A DNA stretch of 64,000 nucleotides from a delta proteobacterium NaphS2 (GTDB lineage: Bacteria > Desulfobacterota > DSM-4660 > Desulfatiglandales > Desulfatiglandaceae). Position numbers and translations under genes: made by a program. The stretch spans positions 1 through 64,000 of the forward strand of contig ADZZ01000363.1 of NCBI GenBank assembly GCA_000179315.1, read 5' to 3'. Below the pieces are notes generated by a model. That model had not been told where the DNA came from. It searched no databases and worked only from the letters and a program-made list of their open reading frames with translations. Below, piece by piece: positions 44,740 to 54,096 of this stretch. Numbering within the stretch: the stretch's first letter is position 1; every line of letters begins with the position of its first letter.

Positions 44740-44838
44740 GTTAAAAAGTAGGATGAACCCTCAAAAACGCTCCGGACGGGTCAGGAGCCCCGTCGCGTGC
44801 CGAAACGCTTCGGCTGCCCGACCCTTCCGCGCGATCGC
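44740..44838 (+). repeat. About 100-bp interspersed repeat, copy 2
   Basis: GTTAAAAAGTAGGATGAACC, then CTCAAAAACGCTCCGGACGG and GGTCAGGAGCCCC..GAAACGCTTCGGCTGCCCGACCC, aligning with 39048-39150. GGGTCAGG against CCCGACCC keeps the inverted repeat. Confidence 0.75.
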
Positions 44839-44913
44839 TGTCGGCAAACAAAATCGCTTCAAGAAGCGTGTACCGCGGGTCACAAACATCAATTCGTTTC
44901 CAGGTAATACTCC

Positions 44914-46110
44914 CTACAGACTTTTGAAATCAAAACCCTCTCTAAGAATTTCATCTTTCACCGCAGACACGTCTGTTTTTTCGGACATGGCTTTGGTCAC
45001 CTGATTAAATCCTTTGGTATCACCCAACATGATACAGCCGACGATACGGCCATTCTCCAACACAATTTTTTTATAGATTTCCTCGTCGCTCAGGGTTCGG
45101 GAATCCAGCTCATTTTCAACGTCAATATTCCCGGCCGATGCCAGGTCCACGCCTACAACTTTTAGCGTGTTGGCCATGGTGGTGCCGCCATAGGTCAGAT
45201 CGCCGCCCGCCATGTTGGTTCCTGCGATTTTTCCCTGTTCCATGGCAGCCGGCCAGATGCCGTAGGGCATCCCCCGGAATTCGGCCGCATCCCCCGCCGC
45301 ATAGATATGGGGCTGGTTGGTTTCGAGACGTTCGTTCACCTGAATACCCTTGTCATGGTTCAAGCCGAGGGGTTCGGCCAGTTCCATATTGGGACGGACG
45401 CCTGCAGAGATCACCACCATATCCGCGGACAACTTTTCACCGCCTTCCAGCAAAACCGCCGTCACCGCATCTTCGCCACGGATTTCTTCTGTTTTGGCCC
45501 CCAACCGAAAAGAAAAACCCATCTCTTCCATAATCTGTTGCAGTCTTCCGGCGCCATCCACATCCAACTGCCTGGGCAGCAGCCGTGGAAAGAATTCCAC
45601 CACCGTCACCTGTTTGCCCGCTTTGCGGAGCCCGTTTCCCGTTTCCAGCCCCAGAAGTCCCCCGCCGATGAGCACCACCGTCTCAGCCTTTTTCGCCCAC
45701 GAAGCGATATCACGTGCGTCTTGCACGGACCGGAGGGCGAAAACACCTTTCTTTTCGGATCCCTTGATGGGTGGTACAAATGAATGACTGCCGGTGGCCA
45801 AAAGGAGTCGGTCGTAGCCCAGTTCCTGCCCATCAGCGGTAACCAGCGTTTTCTTTTTCGCATCTCCACCATCAACACGGGTGGATGTTCGAAGATCAAT
45901 GTTTTGGTCCCGGTACCACGCTTCCTTTTTGGCCAACAGATCCGCTTCCGCGACATCACCGGAAATCAATTCGTTAAGCCGTATACGATAATAAAAGGGC
46001 AGATCCTCGTCCGTCACCAGGGTGATCCGACCGCCCCCATCCTCTTTTCGAATGGCTTCCGCTGCATGGGTGCCTGCGGCCCCGTTTCCGACAATCACAT
46101 AGTCCGTCAT
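44914..46110 (-). CDS. NAD(P)H-dependent FAD oxidoreductase (NirB-N / rubredoxin-reductase type)
   Basis: ATG 46110 after GAGGTAAAG gives 398 residues. FAD site YVIVGNGAAGTHAAEAIRK, NAD site VVLIGGGLLGLETGNGL, and IYAAGDAAEF at the second FAD contact, followed by a C-terminal domain with VVGVDLASAG. The family feeds electrons to rubredoxin, nitrite or oxygen reduction. No CxxC redox pair is seen. It follows the thioredoxin reductase fusion by 61 bases and may share its transcript. Confidence 0.9.
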   Translation of the reverse strand: MTDYVIVGNGAAGTHAAEAIRKEDGGGRITLVTDEDLPFYYRIRLNELISGDVAEADLLAKKEAWYRDQNIDLRTSTRVDGGDAKKKTLVTADGQELGYDRLLLATGSHSFVPPIKGSEKKGVFALRSVQDARDIASWAKKAETVVLIGGGLLGLETGNGLRKAGKQVTVVEFFPRLLPRQLDVDGAGRLQQIMEEMGFSFRLGAKTEEIRGEDAVTAVLLEGGEKLSADMVVISAGVRPNMELAEPLGLNHDKGIQVNERLETNQPHIYAAGDAAEFRGMPYGIWPAAMEQGKIAGTNMAGGDLTYGGTTMANTLKVVGVDLASAGNIDVENELDSRTLSDEEIYKKIVLENGRIVGCIMLGDTKGFNQVTKAMSEKTDVSAVKDEILREGFDFKSL

Positions 46111-46171
46111 AATCTTTACCTCCTCTTTATTAGGTGCCTGCAATAGAAATGAATGATTGGATGGGCACTTG

Positions 46172-47872
46172 TCATTGTTTCCAATAGGGATTGATCAGAT
46201 CCTCAAAGATGGCAAGGGCCGCTTCGGCGCCTTGACCCGCCGCCGTCACAATCTGCTTGTACCCGCCTTCCACATCCCCCGCCGAATAGATTCCCGGAAT
46301 ATTGGTCCGATGTCCGGCGTCATGCTTGATATACCCCTCCTTGGTGATTTCCACGCCGATTTTTCGCGCCAGTTCCACACTGGGTTCATACCCCACGGCA
46401 ATAAAGACGCCATCCACTTTTTTCCGGTGCTTCTTGCGGGTTTTAAGATCCACCAGCGAAACCCGGGTGACACCTTTCTTTCCCGTGATTTCTTCAATCT
46501 CCGTGTTGTACAGAACCGGAATGTCTTCCTGTTGGAGCTTTTCCACCAGATGTTCCTGGGCCCGAAGCGCATCCCTCCGATGAACCAGCGTCACGTCCAC
46601 GCCGATGTTTTTGAGATTAAGGGCCTCGGTAACCGCACTATCCCCTCCCCCGACCATAATCACCTTCCTGCCTGTAAACAGCGGGCCGTCGCAGGTACTG
46701 CAGTAACTGACCCCTCGGCCTGAGAAGCGTTGTTCTCCCATGACGCCCAAATGACGGTGTTTTGCACCGGTAGCCAGAAGGACCGCCCGGGTTTGAAACC
46801 GTCTTCTGCTGGTCGTCACCACAATGGGGTCCCCTGGCTGAATTTCCATCACTTCCTCTCCTTGAAAGATCCGTGTATATTCCAGGGCATGGCTTACCAT
46901 GAGTTCCACCAGCACCTTGCCGCCCGCCTGGGCGATGCCCGGATAGTTTTCAACGATGGGCGTTGTGGCGATCTGCCCTCCCAGCGCATCCTTTTCCACA
47001 ACGGCGGATTCAAGACCGCTCCTTTGAGCGTATATGCCCGCCGTAAGACCCGCCGGTCCACCGCCCACAATCACCAGATCCGTCTCGATCAGAGGGGCAT
47101 CGTCATCGGGAATAAAGATATATTGCCGCTCCAGGCTAAGGACGGAACTCATGAACAACTCTTCGGGTTGCGCCCCTTGGGCCACCAATACTTCGTTGGC
47201 AAAGGTCTGCGGTACGCTTTGTGCCGAATATTCCTCCGCCAGCCGGGGGTTTGCCTGAATATCGATGATTTCAAGAGAAACCATTTCCGGCTTAATGATG
47301 GCGGCCTTGAGCGCATTTACCACCTGCTGGGGACAATAGGGACATGAAGGGCTCACAAATACCTTGATGTGACGGGGCGAATCGATCTTTTCGATAATTT
47401 TTGCCGCCTGCTCCCCCATATCCACCTGCCCGTATCCCAGCATCATCAGCGCCTCGACAAAAGTCTTTGTTTCCTCGCCCACGGGCGCACCCAACCATCG
47501 GATACGGTATTTTTCGGGATTGAACAGGAGCGTGGGAGACGCCCCGGCCTCCCATTTGCGCGCCATCTCATGGCTTAAATCGTACTCCAACAGGCTTATT
47601 TTGGAGGTCATCTGCCGAACGAGACGAATGACCTCCCGCGTAGCAGCGTTAAAGGGCCCGTTTTTTTCGGGACTCGTGAAAAGAATCAGGGAGATGTCAC
47701 GGGGAATTTTTTCAAGAACTTCTCGCAGCCGCTTTTCCGCTTCTTTCTGCGCCTTCTCATCATATTCGTCCGGTTCAACATATTCATCCGTCGCGCCAGG
47801 GGAATCCATGTCGATTATCTCCCCCGGAGCCGTAGCGCTTTCGCGCGGATCCTCCCACCCATGATCATCCAC
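46172..47872 (-). CDS. Thioredoxin-reductase fused to tandem thioredoxin folds (AhpF-like)
   Basis: A GTG at 47872 lies 7 bases after GGAGGAGG and gives 566 residues; a TTG at 47899 is the longer alternative. After an acidic N-terminal 50 residues come two thioredoxin folds: the first lacks a CxxC, the second has SPSCPYCPQQ. From about residue 270 follows a TrxB module with VIVGGGPAGLTAGIYAQRSG, the active site YCSTCDGPLF, VGGGDSAVTEA and GIYSAGDVEGG. This is the AhpF layout, but no AhpC is adjacent. It should pass electrons from NADPH or NADH to a peroxiredoxin or protein disulfides. Confidence 0.92.
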   Translation of the reverse strand: MDDHGWEDPRESATAPGEIIDMDSPGATDEYVEPDEYDEKAQKEAEKRLREVLEKIPRDISLILFTSPEKNGPFNAATREVIRLVRQMTSKISLLEYDLSHEMARKWEAGASPTLLFNPEKYRIRWLGAPVGEETKTFVEALMMLGYGQVDMGEQAAKIIEKIDSPRHIKVFVSPSCPYCPQQVVNALKAAIIKPEMVSLEIIDIQANPRLAEEYSAQSVPQTFANEVLVAQGAQPEELFMSSVLSLERQYIFIPDDDAPLIETDLVIVGGGPAGLTAGIYAQRSGLESAVVEKDALGGQIATTPIVENYPGIAQAGGKVLVELMVSHALEYTRIFQGEEVMEIQPGDPIVVTTSRRRFQTRAVLLATGAKHRHLGVMGEQRFSGRGVSYCSTCDGPLFTGRKVIMVGGGDSAVTEALNLKNIGVDVTLVHRRDALRAQEHLVEKLQQEDIPVLYNTEIEEITGKKGVTRVSLVDLKTRKKHRKKVDGVFIAVGYEPSVELARKIGVEITKEGYIKHDAGHRTNIPGIYSAGDVEGGYKQIVTAAGQGAEAALAIFEDLINPYWKQ

Positions 47873-47899
47873 TTCAGTTCCTCCTCCGGCCTCGGTCAA

Positions 47900-48339
47900 A
47901 CCTTACGCCGTACCGAAATACATAAACACATTACAATATTTTCTCGGCAGGTCGCCTCTCGGGGACGTACACATGTGGAATTCGGTCTTCATTCCATGCT
48001 GCTGAAACATACAAGTTACAGTAACAACTCCCATACTCCGCCACGTCGGCCTCCCTGTAGACACAGGGACAGATAATATCCTTTTCCGGACATCATCGAG
48101 ATCCTTTCCTCCGATTACGGCCGCCATGAAGCGTTTTGCGAGTCCTCCGGGGGTCCGTCGCATCGGGGGAATTCACGATGGGCGTGAACATTCAGAATAG
48201 CCAAAGAATCCCACCGAAGAAAATGGGGTCGATCACGTATTTCAGGTATCCAAACGGGGGTACGAGACACTACTCCTTTTGTCCGCCCAACATACAGGAT
48301 TCACACCATTGTCTTTTTACCGTGTGCGAGGGATCGTTG
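47900..48339. other. Region between disulfide reductase and CRISPR array
   Basis: The minus strand has an 86-codon open frame (48163-47903) with a plausible C-terminal half, but I recognise no family and would not call it a gene. A forward 22-nt motif copy lies at 48221-48242. The array starts at 48340. Confidence 0.4.
48221..48242 (+). repeat. 22-nt motif copy
   Basis: AAATGGGGTCGATCACGTAT plus TT, about 100 bases from the distal end of the CRISPR array. Confidence 0.7.
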
Positions 48340-48857
48340 CGGTTCATCCCCACGTGTGTGGGGAACACGCAGCGACACCTTAACGTTGTCATTACACTGT
48401 ACGGTTCATCCCCACGTGTGTGGGGAACACTCTTCCCCTGGAACGCTCTCAACGATCACCGCCGGTTCATCCCCACGTGTGTGGGGAACACGCGGATTCA
48501 GATCCGGTAACGGATATTTTTATCGGTTCATCCCCACGTGTGTGGGGAACACCCGTTGATCTGGCACCAGGAGCGTTACGCCGACGGTTCATCCCCACGT
48601 GTGTGGGGAACACAACTGGATGAACTGATGAAGAAGACCGGGAAGCGGTTCATCCCCACGTGTGTGGGGAACACTGCCAATCGCCTCGGGAGATGAGACG
48701 CAATTCCGGTTCATCCCCACGTGTGTGGGGAACACCAAGAATAAATCGGCGTATTTGTTGACAAGGGCGGTTCATCCCCACGTGTGTGGGGAACACAATG
48801 GTGGTAACACAGCAGATCAACGCCGTTGCGGTTCATCCCCACGTGTGTGGGGAACAC
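48340..48857 (-). CRISPR. Type I-E CRISPR array, 9 repeats and 8 spacers
   Basis: A 29-nt repeat occurs nine times without visible variation; on the plus strand it begins CGGTTCATCCCCACG and ends TGTGTGGGGAACAC. It starts at 48340, 48402, 48463, 48524, 48585, 48646, 48707, 48768 and 48829. Spacers are 32 nt except the first (33). The repeat is the reverse complement of the type I-E kind (GTGTTCCCCAC ... GTGGGGATGAACCG) and the cas genes run on the minus strand toward the array, so crRNA should be read on the minus strand, with the newest spacer near 48828. I do not see matches between spacers and the rest of the window. Confidence 0.97.
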
Positions 48858-48903
48858 TCTTCTATCATTTTGAATTTAAATTGAAATTTCCGCCGCCCAA
48901 TTT
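48858..48903 (-). promoter_or_regulatory. Very short AT-rich CRISPR leader
   Basis: Only 46 bases separate the cas2 stop from the first repeat. They are AT-rich, as leaders are. An IHF-type site is not obvious in it. The leader may extend into the 3' end of cas2, or the array may be read from the cas operon. Confidence 0.6.
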
Positions 48904-50173
<1,270 letters not shown>

Positions 50174-50179
50174 TCTTGA

Positions 50180-51220
50180 TTACCCTCCTTCGGTCAGACT
50201 TCTTTCCATCTCAAGGTTCTTTCGTTCCCGAATGATTTGAGCTTTCAGTTCCGTTTCCGTCGGCAAATAGAGCTGATAACGGGAAGCGAAAATCTGCTTA
50301 TTGTCTTCCGGAAGGGTAAAACGAACCACTGCTTCGCTTTTATCGGAACAAAGAACAATGCCGATGGGCGGATTTTCGTCTTCCGCCGTAAGCTCCCGAT
50401 GGTAGTAGTTCACGTACATCTGCATCTGACCCAAATCCTGATGTGTCAAATCTCCGATTTTGAGGTCGATCAGGACAAAGCTCCTGGTCAGACGATTATA
50501 GAAAACCAGATCAATATAGAAATGCCTTCCATCCAATGTTATCCGCTGTTGCCTGGCCATGAACGCAAAACCCTTGCCCAGTTCCAGAAGAAATTCCTGA
50601 AGCTTGTCAATAAGGGCCGTTTCCAAATCTCTTTCAAGGAAATGTTTATCCTGGCTGATACCCGCGAATTCAAGGACATAGGGATCCTTTACCAGATCTT
50701 CCGGCTGTTGAACTTCATGCCCTTTCTTGGCCAGTGCCCGAACGCCTTCACGGTCTCGGGAAAGCGCCAACCTTTCAAAAAGCAGAGAGTTGATTTGACG
50801 CTCCAGCTCGCGCGTTGACCATCTTGAATTCACGGCTTCCGTTTCATAAAAACCTCGCGCCTCGGATTTTTCGACCCGCATGAGCAGGCGATAGTGGGTC
50901 CAACTCAATTGTGAACGCAGTGCGTTCACTTTTGGGTAGGTCAGGAAAAATGTCCTCATGAACCATAAGTTACGAGGTTTGAATCCTTTGCCAAATTCAG
51001 TGGAAAGCCGCTGCGATAGGCCCCTGATCAGGCGTTTGCCATATTCTGCGCGAACCGCCCCCTGCTGCTCCTTTTCAATAATCAACCGCCCGATCTCCCA
51101 GTAACAGATGACCATTTCCGAATTGACAGCCGTCAACGCCCGTGACCGCGCCCGCATCAAGACTTTTCGGATTTGCTGATAAAATTCTTCCGTCAAAATT
51201 TCTGAAGATTCTTGTCTCAT
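50180..51220 (-). CDS. DUF1016/YhcG-type PD-(D/E)XK nuclease embedded in cas operon
   Basis: The 346-residue protein has the YhcG layout: an N-terminal helical DUF1016_N domain (about 10-165; VICYWEIGRLIIEKEQQG, RNLWFMRTFFLTYP, LSWTHYRLLM) and a C-terminal nuclease domain with HFYIDLVFYNRL and LIDLKIGDLTHQDLGQMQMY. The catalytic pattern is Asp in YIDLVF and Asp-x-Lys in IDLKIG, where most relatives have ELK. GGGAG precedes the ATG. It lies 32 bases after cas6e and 6 before cas1 on the same strand, so it is co-transcribed with both. It is not a known I-E component; in other genomes this family sits near restriction-modification genes. Confidence 0.93.
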   Translation of the reverse strand: MRQESSEILTEEFYQQIRKVLMRARSRALTAVNSEMVICYWEIGRLIIEKEQQGAVRAEYGKRLIRGLSQRLSTEFGKGFKPRNLWFMRTFFLTYPKVNALRSQLSWTHYRLLMRVEKSEARGFYETEAVNSRWSTRELERQINSLLFERLALSRDREGVRALAKKGHEVQQPEDLVKDPYVLEFAGISQDKHFLERDLETALIDKLQEFLLELGKGFAFMARQQRITLDGRHFYIDLVFYNRLTRSFVLIDLKIGDLTHQDLGQMQMYVNYYHRELTAEDENPPIGIVLCSDKSEAVVRFTLPEDNKQIFASRYQLYLPTETELKAQIIRERKNLEMERSLTEGG

Positions 51221-51252
51221 TTACGGCTCCCTGCAAGCATAACAGGCTTCAT

Positions 51253-52200
51253 TCAAAGGCGGCGAACCAGCATCAGCCCACAGCCGAAGGACTTCGCCGG
51301 ACCGATGCCCTCAAACAAGGCTTTTCTGAAGGTTTCTACATTTGTAATGATCAAATTCCCCGTGAAGTCCACTGAACTGAATCCTGAGTTTTTACCTTTT
51401 CCGGCCTTAATTGAATGCCACAGATAGCCGGAATTCTGAAGCTTCAATTGTTGGTTATCATCTCTTGCAACCTTGAATCCATGCCTTTCACCCTGTTTGA
51501 TCATCCATTCCTGTAGGGCTTCATCCGTCATGGCTTTGATGGCCCATTCCAGTTTATCTCGTAGTATCGGAGATTGATCCAGCCTTTCTCCATATACATA
51601 ACTATCCTTCAATATTGCCGTAAGCCGATCATCCAGTAACGAATTCCCAAAAGTAAGCAGCACCTTTTTGAGTTCCCTTTTTTGGGGGTGGGCGGGCAAA
51701 TGCGACTGGAGGTTAAATTCATGGCACAGGGTTGTCAAAAATTCTTTCTGGCAATTCATGACAACATCGTGGCGGACCCTCTTTTTGGTGAGTTTTTCTT
51801 GGTTCTTAACCTTTCGATGACGTCGTGCTTCCAGATATTTTTTGGGATTGTCCCTCTCTACCTTCTGGGTGATCACCGGATTGGCGCGCAGGTTGAACCC
51901 AAGTTGATCGCCCTCCTTCAAACCGGGCCGGTATTCTTTTGTTTCGACGTAAAACAATGGCTTGTCAGTTGAGGGTCTCACAGAGGAAACCATGTAGTAA
52001 ATAGGTTCTCCGCGTACTCCCCTATTGGTTCCAAGCTGCTCACGTGCGATTTCCTCACGATAAACGAAACACCGCCTGCTTTGCTCCGTGAACAGATCCC
52101 AAAGCAGTCGGTGTGAGTTATAGGAACTTTCAGAAAGAAGCACGGCCAATTGTGTTTCCCTGATGATATCGGGTTTTACTCGGATTCGGGAGAAATACAT
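51253..52200 (-). CDS. cas6e: Cas6e pre-crRNA endonuclease, enlarged
   Basis: The 315-residue protein cuts repeat RNA and stays bound as a Cascade subunit. The N-terminus YFSRIRVKP and the Tyr27/His30 pair in SSYNSHRLLWDLF match the catalytic residues of Cse3. The C-terminus GIGPAKSFGCGLMLVRRL is the glycine-rich loop. Usual Cas6e length is 200-225 residues; the extra 90 or so lie in the middle (about 120-215), Lys/Arg-rich (RRHRKVKNQEKLTKKR). It overlaps cas5e by 25 bases. Confidence 0.93.
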   Translation of the reverse strand: MYFSRIRVKPDIIRETQLAVLLSESSYNSHRLLWDLFTEQSRRCFVYREEIAREQLGTNRGVRGEPIYYMVSSVRPSTDKPLFYVETKEYRPGLKEGDQLGFNLRANPVITQKVERDNPKKYLEARRHRKVKNQEKLTKKRVRHDVVMNCQKEFLTTLCHEFNLQSHLPAHPQKRELKKVLLTFGNSLLDDRLTAILKDSYVYGERLDQSPILRDKLEWAIKAMTDEALQEWMIKQGERHGFKVARDDNQQLKLQNSGYLWHSIKAGKGKNSGFSSVDFTGNLIITNVETFRKALFEGIGPAKSFGCGLMLVRRL

Positions 52201-52976
52201 ACCTCACCTCCAGCATCGTAAAAGTAGTGTTCCTGCCGTGGGGAAAACTGCCAGCGGTCTCTGGACAAGGGTTGATCATGCCGAGTACGCGTTTGAACCC
52301 GGATCAGATCCAGTGTAACGGAAAAATCCGAAGGTTCTCCCTGCCAATAGTAATACCGTTCATCAGGTACCTGAAGCCAGTATCTGTCGCGATGAGATAC
52401 AGCACCGTCAGATGCCATGCCTGTCGGCATCATCGGTTTATGTTCATACGCCTTAAACGCCTCGTGGTAATCACCCGCTTCGATGATTTGTGGATACAAC
52501 GGAGCCGCCAGGGGACAGGACTTTCGGCCCAAATAAAGATGAAACTTCGGCTTTTTCAGGTGAGATTTGATGGTCTGCAATGTATGGGGCGCATCGGGCA
52601 ACTCCCGGACCGACACCAGCGCAAGGGCATCTGTTCGGTATTCGCGGCTGGAAAGGATTGTACCAAGATACGCTTTCCCGCTCACCAGCTCCTCCCGCCG
52701 ACTTCTATAGCTGGTATTGCGGACTGATCTGGGTGCCTGCGCCGTGTGATAATCCCGCAGCAACGTTCCATGTGAAAAGACCTGGACGGCGATCGCGTAT
52801 CCTTCCTGCATGAGCAGCTGTTCCTCTTCATTATTGCGTTTAATCCCCAACGCCGCAGATAAAAGCCCGATGATGGCCGACTTTCCAGGATAGCGTGCAG
52901 TGTGCCGGGACTCTCCCACCGCAATTTCACCCCAACTGGCCATGGGGCCGTAGAGTCGAAATAACAGGTATTGCAT
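52176..52976 (-). CDS. cas5e: Cascade subunit Cas5e
   Basis: From ATG 52976 after a G-rich ribosome site the protein has 266 residues: YLLFRLYGPMASWGEIAVGE, then RHTARYPGKSAIIGLLSAAL, typical of Cas5 CasD. It binds the 5' handle of crRNA. It follows the cas7e frame by 10 bases and overlaps cas6e. Confidence 0.94.
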   Translation of the reverse strand: MQYLLFRLYGPMASWGEIAVGESRHTARYPGKSAIIGLLSAALGIKRNNEEEQLLMQEGYAIAVQVFSHGTLLRDYHTAQAPRSVRNTSYRSRREELVSGKAYLGTILSSREYRTDALALVSVRELPDAPHTLQTIKSHLKKPKFHLYLGRKSCPLAAPLYPQIIEAGDYHEAFKAYEHKPMMPTGMASDGAVSHRDRYWLQVPDERYYYWQGEPSDFSVTLDLIRVQTRTRHDQPLSRDRWQFSPRQEHYFYDAGGEVCISPESE

Positions 52977-52986
52977 ATTGCCCCCC

Positions 52987-54096
52987 CTAACTACCGACAA
53001 ATTCCAGCAGCTTATCCAGTGATCCATTTACATTCGGAACATTCAACTCGTAACGATCCTCAGCACACTTACCGTAAACTTCATCAAAACCTTCTTTCTG
53101 TCGGGTCAGCGCAACAATGGCATCAACAATAAAGTCATCGTTGTCACGGTGATTGATCGGTTTCAGGTATGCCACTGATAAAGAACGCGGTTGCTGGTCA
53201 CCCTTTTCGGCCAGCACATAGGACGCATACGCACGGGATGCAAAACTGTTCTGCTTCCCCTGAGGCGCAATTTTGACCGCCGCTTCGGTCAGGGCGCGGA
53301 TTGCTTTTTATGCCAGACCGTCATCTCCATCCAGATTTTCAATCAACAGTTCCCGATTAATGCAGGCATAGGAATAGAACAAGCCCGCGGCAAAACGGGT
53401 TTCGCCGATATGACCGGCCCCCATATCGTCCTGACCATCGTTCAGGTCATCCACTGCCGTGAAGTAATCGTCTTCAATGACGATCGGATGAACGCTGATG
53501 GCATGGGCGACCTGACAGGCGGCTTCCACGTTGTAGGCGGGTTTTGATGCAAGCATACGCCCAAAAAGAGCGATATCCACTGCCTGCACTTTTTTCCGCA
53601 AAAAATCGAGTTCATCATCTTTCGGGCCATCTTTACGAGCAGCGATTTCGGTTAAGAGGGATTCCATATTTCTTTGTTCGTCAACATCGAAAAAAGCAAG
53701 CTGCTCAATTTCCAGCTCCAGCAACTCTTTCTTTTCGCGATCCGCATCACTCAGTTTCTTCAAGGCATCTTTTTCTTTTTTGCTAAACTCCTTAAGCTTT
53801 CCAAAAACACCGGCAATTGGTTTCGCCCATTCTATGGCATTCTTGTGCTCTATACCTTTATCCCTGAGAGAACCATAAATTTTACGGCCCATTTCCTTTG
53901 TTCGCGTTCCCATATGATTTGCCAGCGCCTGTTCAAATATATCAGAGGTCCGCCATGTCCTTTTGAGACATTGAGATGACACTCGAAGCCGGTCGTAACC
54001 TCCCATTTTTGCGGTTTTTGGGCTGCCCATATCATCACGATTCAAGTTTGCGGGCGGATAAGCAGTCAGAAGGTGCAGCTGAATAAATCGACTCAT
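52987..54096 (-). pseudogene. cas7e: Cascade backbone subunit Cas7e (Cse4) with internal TAA stop
   Basis: The frame from 54096 reads MSRFIQLHLLTAYPPANLNR, DRLRVSSQCLKRTWRTSD and ends at a TAA at 53310-53308 after LDGDDGLA (262 residues). The same frame resumes at once with KAIRALTEAAVKIAPQGKQN, SFASRAYASYVLAEKGDQQP and runs to 52987. The family sequence continues through this point without a break, so one codon has become a stop. No insertion or deletion is needed. A 262-residue product would lack the C-terminal third of the crRNA-binding subunit and Cascade should fail, unless the stop is a sequencing error or is read through. Confidence 0.88.

Noticed and set aside
44650-45004. Continuation of the GH57 frame to 45004 as part of one protein
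   Set aside because: The sequence past about 44740 is the 100-bp repeat and then antisense to the oxidoreductase gene; the open frame is fortuitous.
47903-48163. 86-codon minus-strand frame before the CRISPR array
   Set aside because: Its second half looks protein-like, but there is no recognised family or clear ribosome site; kept only as a note.
48340-48857. Self-targeting spacers against this window
   Set aside because: By eye no spacer matches another part of the window; a proper search was not possible.
53308-53310. Stop-codon recoding (read-through of TAA) in cas7e
   Set aside because: TAA is not known to be recoded in bacteria, and no hairpin or shift site is evident; nonsense mutation or sequencing error is simpler.
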